Shown piece by piece: positions 44,583-52,094 of a DNA stretch of 64,000 nt. Origin of the DNA: Paraburkholderia ginsengiterrae. Lineage in GTDB: Bacteria; Pseudomonadota; Gammaproteobacteria; Burkholderiales; Burkholderiaceae. How positions within the stretch are numbered: position 1 is the stretch's first letter; each line of letters starts with the position of its first letter. The position numbers were made by a program, and so were the translations under genes. The notes beneath the pieces were generated by a model. That model ran no database searches, had not been told where the DNA came from, and saw only the letters and a list, made by a program, of their open reading frames with translations. The stretch covers positions 105,981-169,980 of the forward strand of contig NZ_LXKA01000033.1 of the NCBI RefSeq assembly GCF_001645125.1. The letters run 5' to 3'.

Positions 44583-45740
44583 ATGGATGCTACGCGTTCG
44601 TTGTCTGCATTCAGTTCATACATTGGCTTCCGCGATCCGGCGAGAGCGACCCGGGCGTCTCACTTCGTGCGTCATGCAGTGTGCGGAACCGGACTCTTCG
44701 TCTTTTCATTGGGAACTGTCCTTGGCGCAGAGCAGGAAACCATTCTGCCGCCACAATCCACGACCTCGTCGACCGTGCCGGGCAACGGCGACGTCAACCC
44801 GTACGGTATCGCCTTCGTACCGGCCGGTGTTCCATCCTGGGGCATGCTCAAACCCGGCGATGTCGTGGTATCGAATTTCAACGCGCAATCCAATCTGCAG
44901 GGCACAGGTACGACGATCGTCAAGATCGTCCCTAACGGCGACCCCATCACGTTCTTTCAGGGACAAAATCTGGGTCTCACAACCGCGCTTGCTGTGCTAA
45001 GAAGCGGCGTCGTACTGGTTGGCAATGTGCCGACTACCGACGGCAAGACCATCGTCCCGCCGGGCTCACTCCTCGTCATCAATCCGCAGGGTGGATTGAT
45101 CAAGGAGTTGAAGGATACCAGGCTGCTGGATGGCCCCTGGGACCTTGCTGTGATCGACGCAGGACAATTCGTCAAGGTCTTCGTCTCGGACGTACTGAAT
45201 GGAACGGTTGCACGGCTCGACCTGGAGATCGGGGATAACGGCGTGTCGGTGCTGCCGGGCTCGACCATCATCGCGTCGGGATACATGCATCGCAGCGACT
45301 CCAACGCGCTCGTGGTAGGGCCAACGGGGCTCGCCTATGACGCGCAGCATGATGTGCTCTACGTCGCCTCGACCGCTGACAACGCGGTGTTCGCCATCTA
45401 CGGCGCGGCAGCCAGGAATCATGACGGCGGACCCGGCCGGATGATCTATCAGGACAACGTTCACCTTCACGGTCCGCTCGCGCTTGCGCTCGCCCCCAAC
45501 GGACACCTCGTCACCGCCAACGGCGACGCGGTCAATCCCGATCCAAAACGACCGAGCGAGATCGTTGAATTCACCGTGGACGGACAATTCATTGCGCAAA
45601 TGTCGGTCGATCCCGCGCCTGGATCCGCGTTCGGCCTCGCGTTTGGCCTCGATAGCAAACGTCATTTAGAGTTCGCTACGGTAGACGACGCCACGAATAC
45701 GGCGACCATCTGGAAGTTACGCTCGGACGACCAGAACTAA
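44583..45740 (+). CDS. Secreted NHL-like beta-propeller protein
   Basis: A 385-residue exported protein. A hydrophobic segment (AVCGTGLFVFSLGTVLGAEQE, about residues 32-51) follows a longer than usual basic N-terminal region and probably serves as signal peptide. The mature part has propeller blades: DVNPYGIAFVPAG, GDVVVSNFNAQSN, ALVVGPTGLAYDAQHD and LALAPNGHLVTANGD. AAGGAGGTG five bases before ATG 44583 decides the start; the open frame upstream to 44406 is not needed. No enzyme motif is recognised. It is not similar in sequence to the larger propeller at 37 kb beyond general blade character. Confidence 0.75.
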   Translation: MDATRSLSAFSSYIGFRDPARATRASHFVRHAVCGTGLFVFSLGTVLGAEQETILPPQSTTSSTVPGNGDVNPYGIAFVPAGVPSWGMLKPGDVVVSNFNAQSNLQGTGTTIVKIVPNGDPITFFQGQNLGLTTALAVLRSGVVLVGNVPTTDGKTIVPPGSLLVINPQGGLIKELKDTRLLDGPWDLAVIDAGQFVKVFVSDVLNGTVARLDLEIGDNGVSVLPGSTIIASGYMHRSDSNALVVGPTGLAYDAQHDVLYVASTADNAVFAIYGAAARNHDGGPGRMIYQDNVHLHGPLALALAPNGHLVTANGDAVNPDPKRPSEIVEFTVDGQFIAQMSVDPAPGSAFGLAFGLDSKRHLEFATVDDATNTATIWKLRSDDQN

Positions 45741-45797
45741 CCCAGTTCGTGACCTTTATGCGGTCATTGCCTGTCTGTGCGCCGATCCAAGATTCAC

Positions 45798-45827
45798 TTG
45801 CATGGCGCGACGCCATGCATTTATAAT
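45798..45827 (+). promoter_or_regulatory. Sigma70-type promoter with a palindrome in its spacer
   Basis: TTGCAT (45798-45803) and a perfect TATAAT (45822-45827) are separated by 18 bp. The spacer and -35 hold a perfect inverted repeat TGCATGGCG-N3-CGCCATGCA (45799-45819), so a dimeric regulator could block this promoter. It drives the manganese riboswitch and exporter gene. Confidence 0.7.
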
Positions 45828-45834
45828 CGGCGCA

Positions 45835-46015
45835 CTCTTCGGGGAGTAGCCGCTCCAGACGCGATGTCTGGAGGCACACGTCAACATACTTGTCCACCTT
45901 CTGGCGACATGGCGTGTGCAGCATAAGCCTGGCAAGACCGATGACGCCCATTCCTACCTAACCGGGTCGCGGGAATGCGTGTCATCGTGTTCTGACTGCG
46001 CGGCCCGGTTACAAC
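45835..46015 (+). ncRNA. yybP-ykoY manganese riboswitch
   Basis: The leader of the TMEM165-type gene carries the two conserved loop halves of the yybP-ykoY aptamer: TTCGGGGAGTAGCCGC near 45838-45854 with CACGTCAACATAC at 45876-45888, and GCATAAGCCTGGCAAGACC then GATGACGCCC at 45921-45949. The aptamer senses Mn2+ at the junction of its two legs. The segment after it, ACCGGGTCGCG and CGCGGCCCGGT (45960-46010), can form a long hairpin just ahead of the start codon. That suggests control of translation or termination. UPF0016/TMEM165 genes are known yybP-ykoY targets. Confidence 0.85.
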
Positions 46016-46022
46016 AATCCCC

Positions 46023-46613
46023 ATGGAATCCTTCCTCGTATCGACCAGCGTTGTGGGTCTTGCCGAAATTGGCGACAAGACGCAACTACTCTCACTCGTT
46101 CTCGCCGCTCGTTATCGCAAGCCGATTCCAATCGTACTCGGTGTCCTGGTCGCGACGCTCGTGAATCACGCAGCCTCGGGTGCGCTCGGCGCATGGCTCG
46201 CCAGCGTTATCCACCCCAATGTCATGAACTGGGCAGTCGTTGCGTCGTTCGCGCTCATGGCCGTGTGGATTCTGATTCCCGACAAGCTCGACGAGGAGGA
46301 AGCGCTCGCCACAAAGAGCCATTTCGGCGTATTCGGCACCACTGTCGTGGCATTCTTTCTCGCCGAGATGGGCGACAAGACGCAGATCGTGACGATCGCC
46401 CTGGCCGCACGCTTCCATGAGTTTTATGGGGTCGTTGCCGGTACAACCTTGGGGATGATGCTCGCCAATGTCCCGGCCATTTATCTTGGTCACAAATTCG
46501 CTGACCGGTTGCCGACCAAAGTCGTGCACGCGCTGGCGGCCGTCATCTTCGTCGTGCTGGGCGGCTTCGCACTCCGAACGGCGCTTTATCCCGATGCCCA
46601 CCCGATGTTCTAA
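46023..46613 (+). CDS. TMEM165/GDT1 (UPF0016) family manganese exporter
   Basis: A 196-residue inner-membrane cation exporter with six or seven predicted helices. The two family signatures, AEIGDKTQLLSL near residue 14 and AEMGDKTQIVTI near residue 116, form the metal-binding site in inverted-repeat helices. Bacterial members (MneA/MntX type) expel Mn2+. The riboswitch upstream fits: high Mn2+ should raise expression. There is no clear Shine-Dalgarno before ATG 46023 (CAATCCCC precedes it); this start gives the expected N-terminus. Confidence 0.92.
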   Translation: MESFLVSTSVVGLAEIGDKTQLLSLVLAARYRKPIPIVLGVLVATLVNHAASGALGAWLASVIHPNVMNWAVVASFALMAVWILIPDKLDEEEALATKSHFGVFGTTVVAFFLAEMGDKTQIVTIALAARFHEFYGVVAGTTLGMMLANVPAIYLGHKFADRLPTKVVHALAAVIFVVLGGFALRTALYPDAHPMF

Positions 46614-46665
46614 AGCGTTTTGGCCCACACCGCGGCACGACCTCTGCGATCACTGTTGAGCATCC

Positions 46666-46696
46666 GCGTTCAAAAGACAGCTTGTCTTTTGAACGC
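46666..46696. repeat. Perfect 14-bp stem with 3-base loop
   Basis: GCGTTCAAAAGACA-GCT-TGTCTTTTGAACGC lies between the end of the exporter gene and the convergent symporter scar. It could act as a terminator in both directions although no T-run follows. Confidence 0.65.
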
Positions 46697-46739
46697 TCCA
46701 CCAGTGCAACGACGTCACTGCTGCGACGCCCACCGCCGT

Positions 46740-46909
46740 TCAAGGACGCAATACCCCGCGCGCCCCAGTTTCCCGCAGCGAATAATTCACCGCTGCCGCC
46801 ACCACGACGTTGACCACAAGGCAAAGCAGGCCCGGATTGACGCCGGCGATAGCAAGAGCCCCAGAACGCCTACATAGGGCAAGCCGAGACCGATCAGGAG
46901 CTTGATCAT
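46740..46909 (-). pseudogene. DUF3311 / sodium:solute symporter deletion scar
   Basis: The ATG at 46909 lies 4 bp past the amidase stop and starts MIKLLIGLGLPYVGVLGLLL, the N-terminus of a DUF3311 protein. Within 50 bp the sequence switches frame to IAGVNPGLLCLVVNVVVAAA then VNYSLRETGARG and stops at 46740, the look of a sodium:solute symporter (MctP-type) C-terminus. DUF3311 and MctP genes are normally neighbours, so one deletion has removed the end of the first and nearly all of the second. What remains cannot transport anything. Calls rest on short segments. Confidence 0.6.
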
Positions 46910-46913
46910 GGGA

Positions 46914-48344
46914 TCAGCCGGCGCGCCGTGCGGCAGTCGAGACCGGATCGATCGGCGTGAACACGCCCGCGCGCGCCTCGATCGCCTCGCCCGCGGCGAG
47001 ACACAGTGCCTCGCCAAAGCGCCCCGCGACGAGTTGCACGCCCGACGGCACACCATCGCGCGCGGGCATCGGCACGGAAAGCCCCGGCAGCCCAAGAATG
47101 GCCGTGGACAGCAGCGGACCCTGTGCCTGCAGGATGCGACGCATGGCGTCGTCGCCCTTCTGGTCGGCGTCGACGGCGAACGGACGCTGGCACGACACGG
47201 GCATCAGCAGCAGCGGATACCGTGCGAGGAAGGCCTGCCATTCGCGCAGCAAGCCCGTGCGTTGCGAAAGGCCATTCATGTAGCCGACCAGGTCGAGCGG
47301 CGGCGCGATGCGGCGCTGGCTGGCAAACGCGGTTCGAAGCGCCGCGTCGCCGTAAGCCTGAATGGACTCCTCGAGCCCGCTCAGCGATTCGTTCGTGACC
47401 AGCTTCAGCCACAGTTCGCACGCCTCGTCAAAGCGCGGCGGCACGACTTCTTCCACGACGCAGCCGGCCTCCTCCAGCCAGCGCGCGGCCTGGTGGATGG
47501 CGTCCACCACCGCGTCATCGGTAGGAATGCCAGGCAGCCGCGCGCAGACCGCCACACGTGTGGGGAACTTCACTTCGCTACCAGTCCGCGCCACCGGCAT
47601 CCACCATGCGTCACGCGAATCCTCGCCCTCCATCGCGGCGAGCGCCAGCCGCAGGTCCCCGACCTTGCGCGCCAGCGGCCCTTGCACCGACGCGAGTTGC
47701 ACCGCGAGCGTGCGGTCGCGGCTTTGCGTCGCGTTATAGGCCGGCACGCGGCCGCTCGTGGGGCGCAGGCCGGCCACGCCGCACGCATAGGCGGGGTACC
47801 GGATCGAACCGCCCAGATCGTTGCCGTGCGCGATCGCGCCGATGCCGGCCGCCACCGCCGCCGACGCGCCGCCGCTGGAACCGCCCGGCGTCAGGCCGGC
47901 ATCCCACGGATTCAGCGTGCGGCCGTACAGATCGTTGTCGGTAAACCAGCGGTACGAAAACGCCGGCGCATTAGTACGGCCGACAATCACCGCACCGGCC
48001 TTGCGCAGATTCGCCACGACCGGACTGTCGTCGCGCGCGACCAGGTCCTTGAAGGCCACGATGCCGTTGGACGTCGCATAGCCGGCCATGTCGCCGTTCA
48101 CCTTGACCGTCACCGGCACGCCGTGCAGCGGACCGCGCGCTTCGCCGCGGCCAACGGCGACGTCGCAGGCTTCGGCTGCCGCGAGTGCGCTCTCGGCGAG
48201 CACATCCACGACGGCGTTGAGGTACGGATTGACCTCCTCCATCCGCTTCAGAGTGCGCTGAACGAGCTCTTTCGACGACACGTCGCGATGAGCGACGAGA
48301 GCCGCCATTTCAGTTGCGCTCAGGCGCCACAATTCCTGACTCAT
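46914..48344 (-). CDS. Amidase (amidase signature family)
   Basis: A 476-residue amidohydrolase. The Ser-cisSer-Lys triad parts are visible: Lys in HGVPVTVKVNGD, cis-Ser and nucleophile in LTPGGSSGGASAAVAAGIG, with GGSIRYPAYACGVAGLRPT after them. It hydrolyses a carboxylic amide to acid and ammonia; relatives act on indoleacetamide, nicotinamide or acylated amines. AGGAGGAG close upstream of ATG 48344 decides the start. It is the third gene of a leftward group with a PotF-like binding protein and a DUF3138 outer-membrane protein, which suggests use of an imported amide. The substrate is unknown. Confidence 0.9.
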   Translation of the reverse strand: MSQELWRLSATEMAALVAHRDVSSKELVQRTLKRMEEVNPYLNAVVDVLAESALAAAEACDVAVGRGEARGPLHGVPVTVKVNGDMAGYATSNGIVAFKDLVARDDSPVVANLRKAGAVIVGRTNAPAFSYRWFTDNDLYGRTLNPWDAGLTPGGSSGGASAAVAAGIGAIAHGNDLGGSIRYPAYACGVAGLRPTSGRVPAYNATQSRDRTLAVQLASVQGPLARKVGDLRLALAAMEGEDSRDAWWMPVARTGSEVKFPTRVAVCARLPGIPTDDAVVDAIHQAARWLEEAGCVVEEVVPPRFDEACELWLKLVTNESLSGLEESIQAYGDAALRTAFASQRRIAPPLDLVGYMNGLSQRTGLLREWQAFLARYPLLLMPVSCQRPFAVDADQKGDDAMRRILQAQGPLLSTAILGLPGLSVPMPARDGVPSGVQLVAGRFGEALCLAAGEAIEARAGVFTPIDPVSTAARRAG

Positions 48345-48428
48345 TTCTGCTCCTCCTAAGTACTCATGTCTCCGGCGTCGGCTCGGTCCGCCGCGTGCGT
48401 GACCGGACCGCAAGCCACCGCCCTTGCG

Positions 48429-49991
48429 TTAGAACGTGTAGATAAACTGCGCCGCCATCAGGTCGTTCGACTTCGAATATGAACCGTCGCTGCGCAGGAA
48501 CACCCTGTTGTTTGCCCAGTCATGCCGATACTCGACCTTGACGATGATCTGCCGGGTTGGATAGAACAGCAGATCGAGCGCGACGTCCTGGCGCGTCGAA
48601 CCCTTGCATTCGAAACCGAAGCCACCGCCCGCCTTCGAGTTCGCGAGACAGTCCGCGCTGATGCCGAAGCCGTTGTACGGATCCATGCCGTTGCCGTTCA
48701 GACCGATGCCACCGCCCCCGCCGCCGTTCTTGCTGTCGACGAGCAGGTCGTAGCGAACGGTTGCGCCCATATGACCCACCATCGGCATGTTGAACTTGCG
48801 ATGCGCGAGCAGCGACAGGCCGTACCACTGCGCGAGGCCACCGTTGAAGGCCGCATGCTGCTGCTGGCCGTAATCGACCTCGGCGTTGTACTGCACGTCG
48901 GCGAGCTGATAGGTCAGGTCCATCTCGCTGAAGAAAAACGTGCCGTAAGCGCTCGGTGCCTGGCCACCCGAGCCGTACACAACGGTGCCGGTGGCCGGAT
49001 TGACCCCGCTAGGCAGCGTCTGCCTGCCGACGTTGAACGAGCCGCCAATATCGAGCTGGCTGCCGTGCAGGTAATCGACGCGCGCGGTAAAGGTCGGCAC
49101 CTTGTTGCTGGTCGTGATCGGATCGCCCAGCGCGTTCACGCCCGTCTGCGTGATGGCGCCGTTCGTGCGCAGCTGCTCGTTGCCCAGCAGGAACTTCCAG
49201 GCCCAGTGGTCACCCGTGTAATTGACACCCGCCCCGATATAGCTGCCCGGGTCGGAGAAGTCATAAAGCATGTTGTGAGTGAGCGTCAGCATCTGGTTCG
49301 ACGGCTGCGACTCATAGCCTCCCAGCGCCGGCATGAGGCCAGTCACGAACGCGGTCGTTTCCGTGAAGGGCACGGTCACGACCGCCGTATTCAGGATGTT
49401 GAGCCCGCTCTCGCTGTGCTCGTTCATCACATACATGCCGGCACCGCGATTAGGCATGAGCGTGACTTCGGCGGACGGCGCCGTCGGCCCCACGCCGAAG
49501 GTCTTCTTGATGTCGAGATACACGTCGCCAATCGTGCTGTTGAAATAGTTGTAGGCGTTGTCGTGATTCGCGAAGAGGAATGACGACGTGCCCGCCGCAC
49601 GGTTGTAGATATACGTCGGATCGATGTAGCCCGTAATCGACAGACCCGCAATCGGACCGGTGTTCGCCGCATCGGTGAGCGTGTCCACCTTCAGCTGCTG
49701 GTTGGCGATCTGCTGCTTGATCTGAACCACGTCGTCATTGGTCAGTTGCGCCGGCGCCTTGCCGTACTCGGGCGACGACACGTCCACTATCGGCGGCGCG
49801 GCGGCCGCCACCGTGGCGGGCGCGCTCTTCGCCGCGGGCCGCGCGGCGAGCTGGGACTTCAGAACTTTGACTTCTTTCTGCAAGGCTTCCAGTTGCGCCT
49901 GCACCGCTTTGATCTGGTCGCCGGTCGCGTCCGCTGCCGCCAGCCCGGGCATCGCCCCGGCCACCAGCAAGCAGATCAACTTCTTCTTCAT
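48429..49991 (-). CDS. DUF3138 outer-membrane beta-barrel protein
   Basis: A 520-residue exported protein. A signal peptide (MKKKLICLLVAGAMPGLAAA) is followed by a short coiled-coil segment (IKAVQAQLEALQKEVKVLKSQ), a Pro/Ala linker and then many amphipathic beta strands ending in the aromatic-terminated FIYTF needed for outer-membrane insertion. DUF3138 is found almost only in Burkholderiales and is thought to act as a porin. A glycine run (NGGGGGGIG) lies in a predicted loop. It lies between the PotF-like protein and amidase genes (105 and 84 bp gaps), so it may admit the same substrate. ATG 49991 is the start; GTG 49997 is possible. Confidence 0.8.
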   Translation of the reverse strand: MKKKLICLLVAGAMPGLAAADATGDQIKAVQAQLEALQKEVKVLKSQLAARPAAKSAPATVAAAAPPIVDVSSPEYGKAPAQLTNDDVVQIKQQIANQQLKVDTLTDAANTGPIAGLSITGYIDPTYIYNRAAGTSSFLFANHDNAYNYFNSTIGDVYLDIKKTFGVGPTAPSAEVTLMPNRGAGMYVMNEHSESGLNILNTAVVTVPFTETTAFVTGLMPALGGYESQPSNQMLTLTHNMLYDFSDPGSYIGAGVNYTGDHWAWKFLLGNEQLRTNGAITQTGVNALGDPITTSNKVPTFTARVDYLHGSQLDIGGSFNVGRQTLPSGVNPATGTVVYGSGGQAPSAYGTFFFSEMDLTYQLADVQYNAEVDYGQQQHAAFNGGLAQWYGLSLLAHRKFNMPMVGHMGATVRYDLLVDSKNGGGGGGIGLNGNGMDPYNGFGISADCLANSKAGGGFGFECKGSTRQDVALDLLFYPTRQIIVKVEYRHDWANNRVFLRSDGSYSKSNDLMAAQFIYTF

Positions 49992-50096
49992 AACCACCCC
50001 CTATTCATTCGTTATCCTTACTTACCACTTCAGACAACCTGCATTGTGTCGGTCCGCATTACGATATCGCTGCCAGCCGAAACGCCAGGCTTCCCG

Positions 50097-51218
50097 TCAG
50101 CCGCCCGACTTGAGTTGCAGCCACAGACGGTTTTCGAGGCGCGAGATTTCCGCGGTGCGGGGTTTCGCCAGCGTCATCCTGTTCATCACGTCGTCCGGAA
50201 TGTAGACGTTCGGATCGTGCGCGATGCCCGGCGTCACGAACGCACGTGCGGGCTTGTTGGCGGTTGGGTAGAAGATCTCATTGGTGATCGCGGCATTCAC
50301 CTTCGGATCCTCGATGTAGTTGATCCACTGGATCGCCGCCTCGGCATGCGCCGCATCCTTCGGCACCGCCATGACGTCGAACCACAGCAGACCGCCCTCC
50401 TTCGGGTTCACGAAGCGGATCTCATAAGACTTCCCGGCGTCCTGGGTGCGCCGGCGCGCGACACCCACGTCGCCCGACCAGCCGAGCGCGATGCAGACGT
50501 CGTTGTTCGCGAGGTCGTCGGCGTAGGCCGTCGAGTTGAACTGTGTGATGTATGGGCGGATCTTCTTCAGCACCTCGAAGGCCGCGTGATAGTCGCCGGG
50601 GTTGCTGCTGTTCGGGTCCCGGCCCATGTACTGCAACGCCGCCGAAAACGCGTCGTCCGGCGCGTCGAGGAACGACACGCCGCAGCCCTTGAGCTTCGCC
50701 AGATTCTCGGGGTCGAACAGCAGCGCCCAGCTGTCCACCGGCGCGTTGTCGCCGAGCCGCTTCTTGATGGCCTGAATGTTATAGCCTATGCCGTCAGTGC
50801 CCCAGGCCCATGGGACGCCGTACTGGTTGCCCGGATCCGCGTCGGCGATCTTGCTCATCAGCACCGGATCGAGGTTGGCGAGGTTCGGAATCTTCGATTT
50901 GTCGAGCTTCTGATAGACGCCGGCCTGAATCTGCCGGGCCATGAAGTTCGACGTGGGCACGACGATGTCGTATCCCGAGCTGCCCGCCAGCAGTTTGGTC
51001 TGCAGCGTGTCGTCGCTGTCATAGCTGTCGTAGCGCACGTGAATGCCGGTCAGCTTCTGGAAGTTCGGCACCGTGTCCTTTGCGATGTACTCCGACCAGT
51101 TGTAGACGTTCAGTTCCGTATCCCCGGCATAGGCTGACGGGTTGGCAAGGGACATGAGTCCGATCGTGACGGCGAGTGTTGCGGCAGCGATAGCATGACG
51201 GCGAATCCGGGCGTGCAT
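50097..51218 (-). CDS. PotF/SpuD-like polyamine-binding periplasmic protein (second copy)
   Basis: A 373-residue binding protein with a signal peptide ending near SAYAGD. LNVYNWSEYIAKDTVPNF matches the copy at 31.1 kb almost residue for residue, and the similarity continues through YDIVVPTSNFMARQIQAGVY to the C-terminal SRLENRLWLQLK. Differences at the expected ligand region (for example GTDGIGYN for AVIGIGYN) hint at a different amine. As with the first copy, no ATPase or permease is adjacent. It is the first gene of the leftward group that includes DUF3138 protein and amidase. The gene diverges from a lysR remnant. Confidence 0.9.
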   Translation of the reverse strand: MHARIRRHAIAAATLAVTIGLMSLANPSAYAGDTELNVYNWSEYIAKDTVPNFQKLTGIHVRYDSYDSDDTLQTKLLAGSSGYDIVVPTSNFMARQIQAGVYQKLDKSKIPNLANLDPVLMSKIADADPGNQYGVPWAWGTDGIGYNIQAIKKRLGDNAPVDSWALLFDPENLAKLKGCGVSFLDAPDDAFSAALQYMGRDPNSSNPGDYHAAFEVLKKIRPYITQFNSTAYADDLANNDVCIALGWSGDVGVARRRTQDAGKSYEIRFVNPKEGGLLWFDVMAVPKDAAHAEAAIQWINYIEDPKVNAAITNEIFYPTANKPARAFVTPGIAHDPNVYIPDDVMNRMTLAKPRTAEISRLENRLWLQLKSGG

Positions 51219-51451
51219 GGCAAAGTCTCCTGTGGGTGTTTTTTCGCGGCGCCGCGTCGTGCGCCTGCCGCAGGCGCGTCGTCATCGACAGTCTTGCTGC
51301 CGGCGCGCTGCCGTTACATGCCACACTCTAGCGCTCGAAAAACACAACTTCTGTCCCGGAAAGCCGGGACACCCAACCACGCATGCGCCGGCGTTTCGCG
51401 GGGATTCCTCGGTAGGCTGGCGAAATTTTTCGTGGTAGACGCGTCGCGGAA

Positions 51452-51640
51452 GACCATCAACTGAACGCCTGGCTTGTCCTGGTCGAAACGGGCAGCATTC
51501 GTGGCGCCGCCGGCCATCTGCACCTGAGCCAGGCTGCGGTGATCAAAGCCATACGGGAGTTGGAACAGGATCTCGGCGCATCGTTAATCCTGCCCAGTTC
51601 GCGCGGCTTCATACTGACAAAAAGCTCGCGGAAATCTTCC
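51452..51640 (+). pseudogene. LysR regulator N-terminal remnant
   Basis: Codons from 51452 read DHQLNAWLVLVETGSIRGAA, then HLHLSQAAVIKAIRELEQDL and LPSSRGFILTKS: a LysR winged helix-turn-helix of the aromatic-regulator type. After about 58 codons the frame shifts (KLAEIFQQEIASTGTA appears in the next frame) and the effector domain is missing. It lies divergent from the PotF-like gene at 51218, the usual place of the cluster regulator, so that cluster has probably lost its regulator. Confidence 0.7.
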
Positions 51641-51695
51641 AGCAGGAAATTGCGTCCACCGGGACGGCGAACGCTCCGGCAGCGACCGCTCCTCG

Positions 51696-52073
51696 CTACT
51701 CGCCTAGGGGCCGCTGAACCGAGAGCCGGTTCGCCACAGAGGTCACGCCGGGCACGCCCTTCGCAATCGCGGCCACCGTGTCGATCTGGGATGCTTCAGT
51801 CACCGTGCCGTTGAGCGTCACCGCACCGTCTCTCGCGACAACACTGATGTTCCCCGCTTCAATCTCCTTGTGCTTCGCGAGCGCGGCGTACACCTTGCGG
51901 CTTAGCGCGCGGTTCGCCTGTCTCGCCGCTTTGCCCGTTGGCACACCGGAAGCTGCCGTCAACGCCGGCGCCGCCGATCCGCTTGCCGTGCCGCCGCCCT
52001 GCGCCCATGCGCTCACGGACGCCGCCGCGAGCAGCACACCAACGGCGATGGAGAGAACCCGTAGGTTGTTCAT
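51696..52073 (-). CDS. BON-domain periplasmic protein
   Basis: A 125-residue exported protein. A signal peptide (VLSIAVGVLLAAASVSAWA) is followed by a Gly/Ala-rich stretch and one BON domain: ALAKHKEIEAGNISVVARDG then VTLNGTVTEASQIDTV and KGVPGVTSVANRLSV. BON domains bind phospholipid and are found in OsmY and other envelope-stress proteins. It follows the porin gene by 21 bp on the same strand and is likely co-transcribed. Ends shortly after the lysR remnant on the other strand. Confidence 0.88.
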   Translation of the reverse strand: MNNLRVLSIAVGVLLAAASVSAWAQGGGTASGSAAPALTAASGVPTGKAARQANRALSRKVYAALAKHKEIEAGNISVVARDGAVTLNGTVTEASQIDTVAAIAKGVPGVTSVANRLSVQRPLGE

Positions 52074-52094
52074 TGTCAGCTCCGCTTCACGAAG

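Noticed and set aside
46902-48359. Plus-strand open frame of 485 codons
   Set aside because: Antisense shadow of the amidase.
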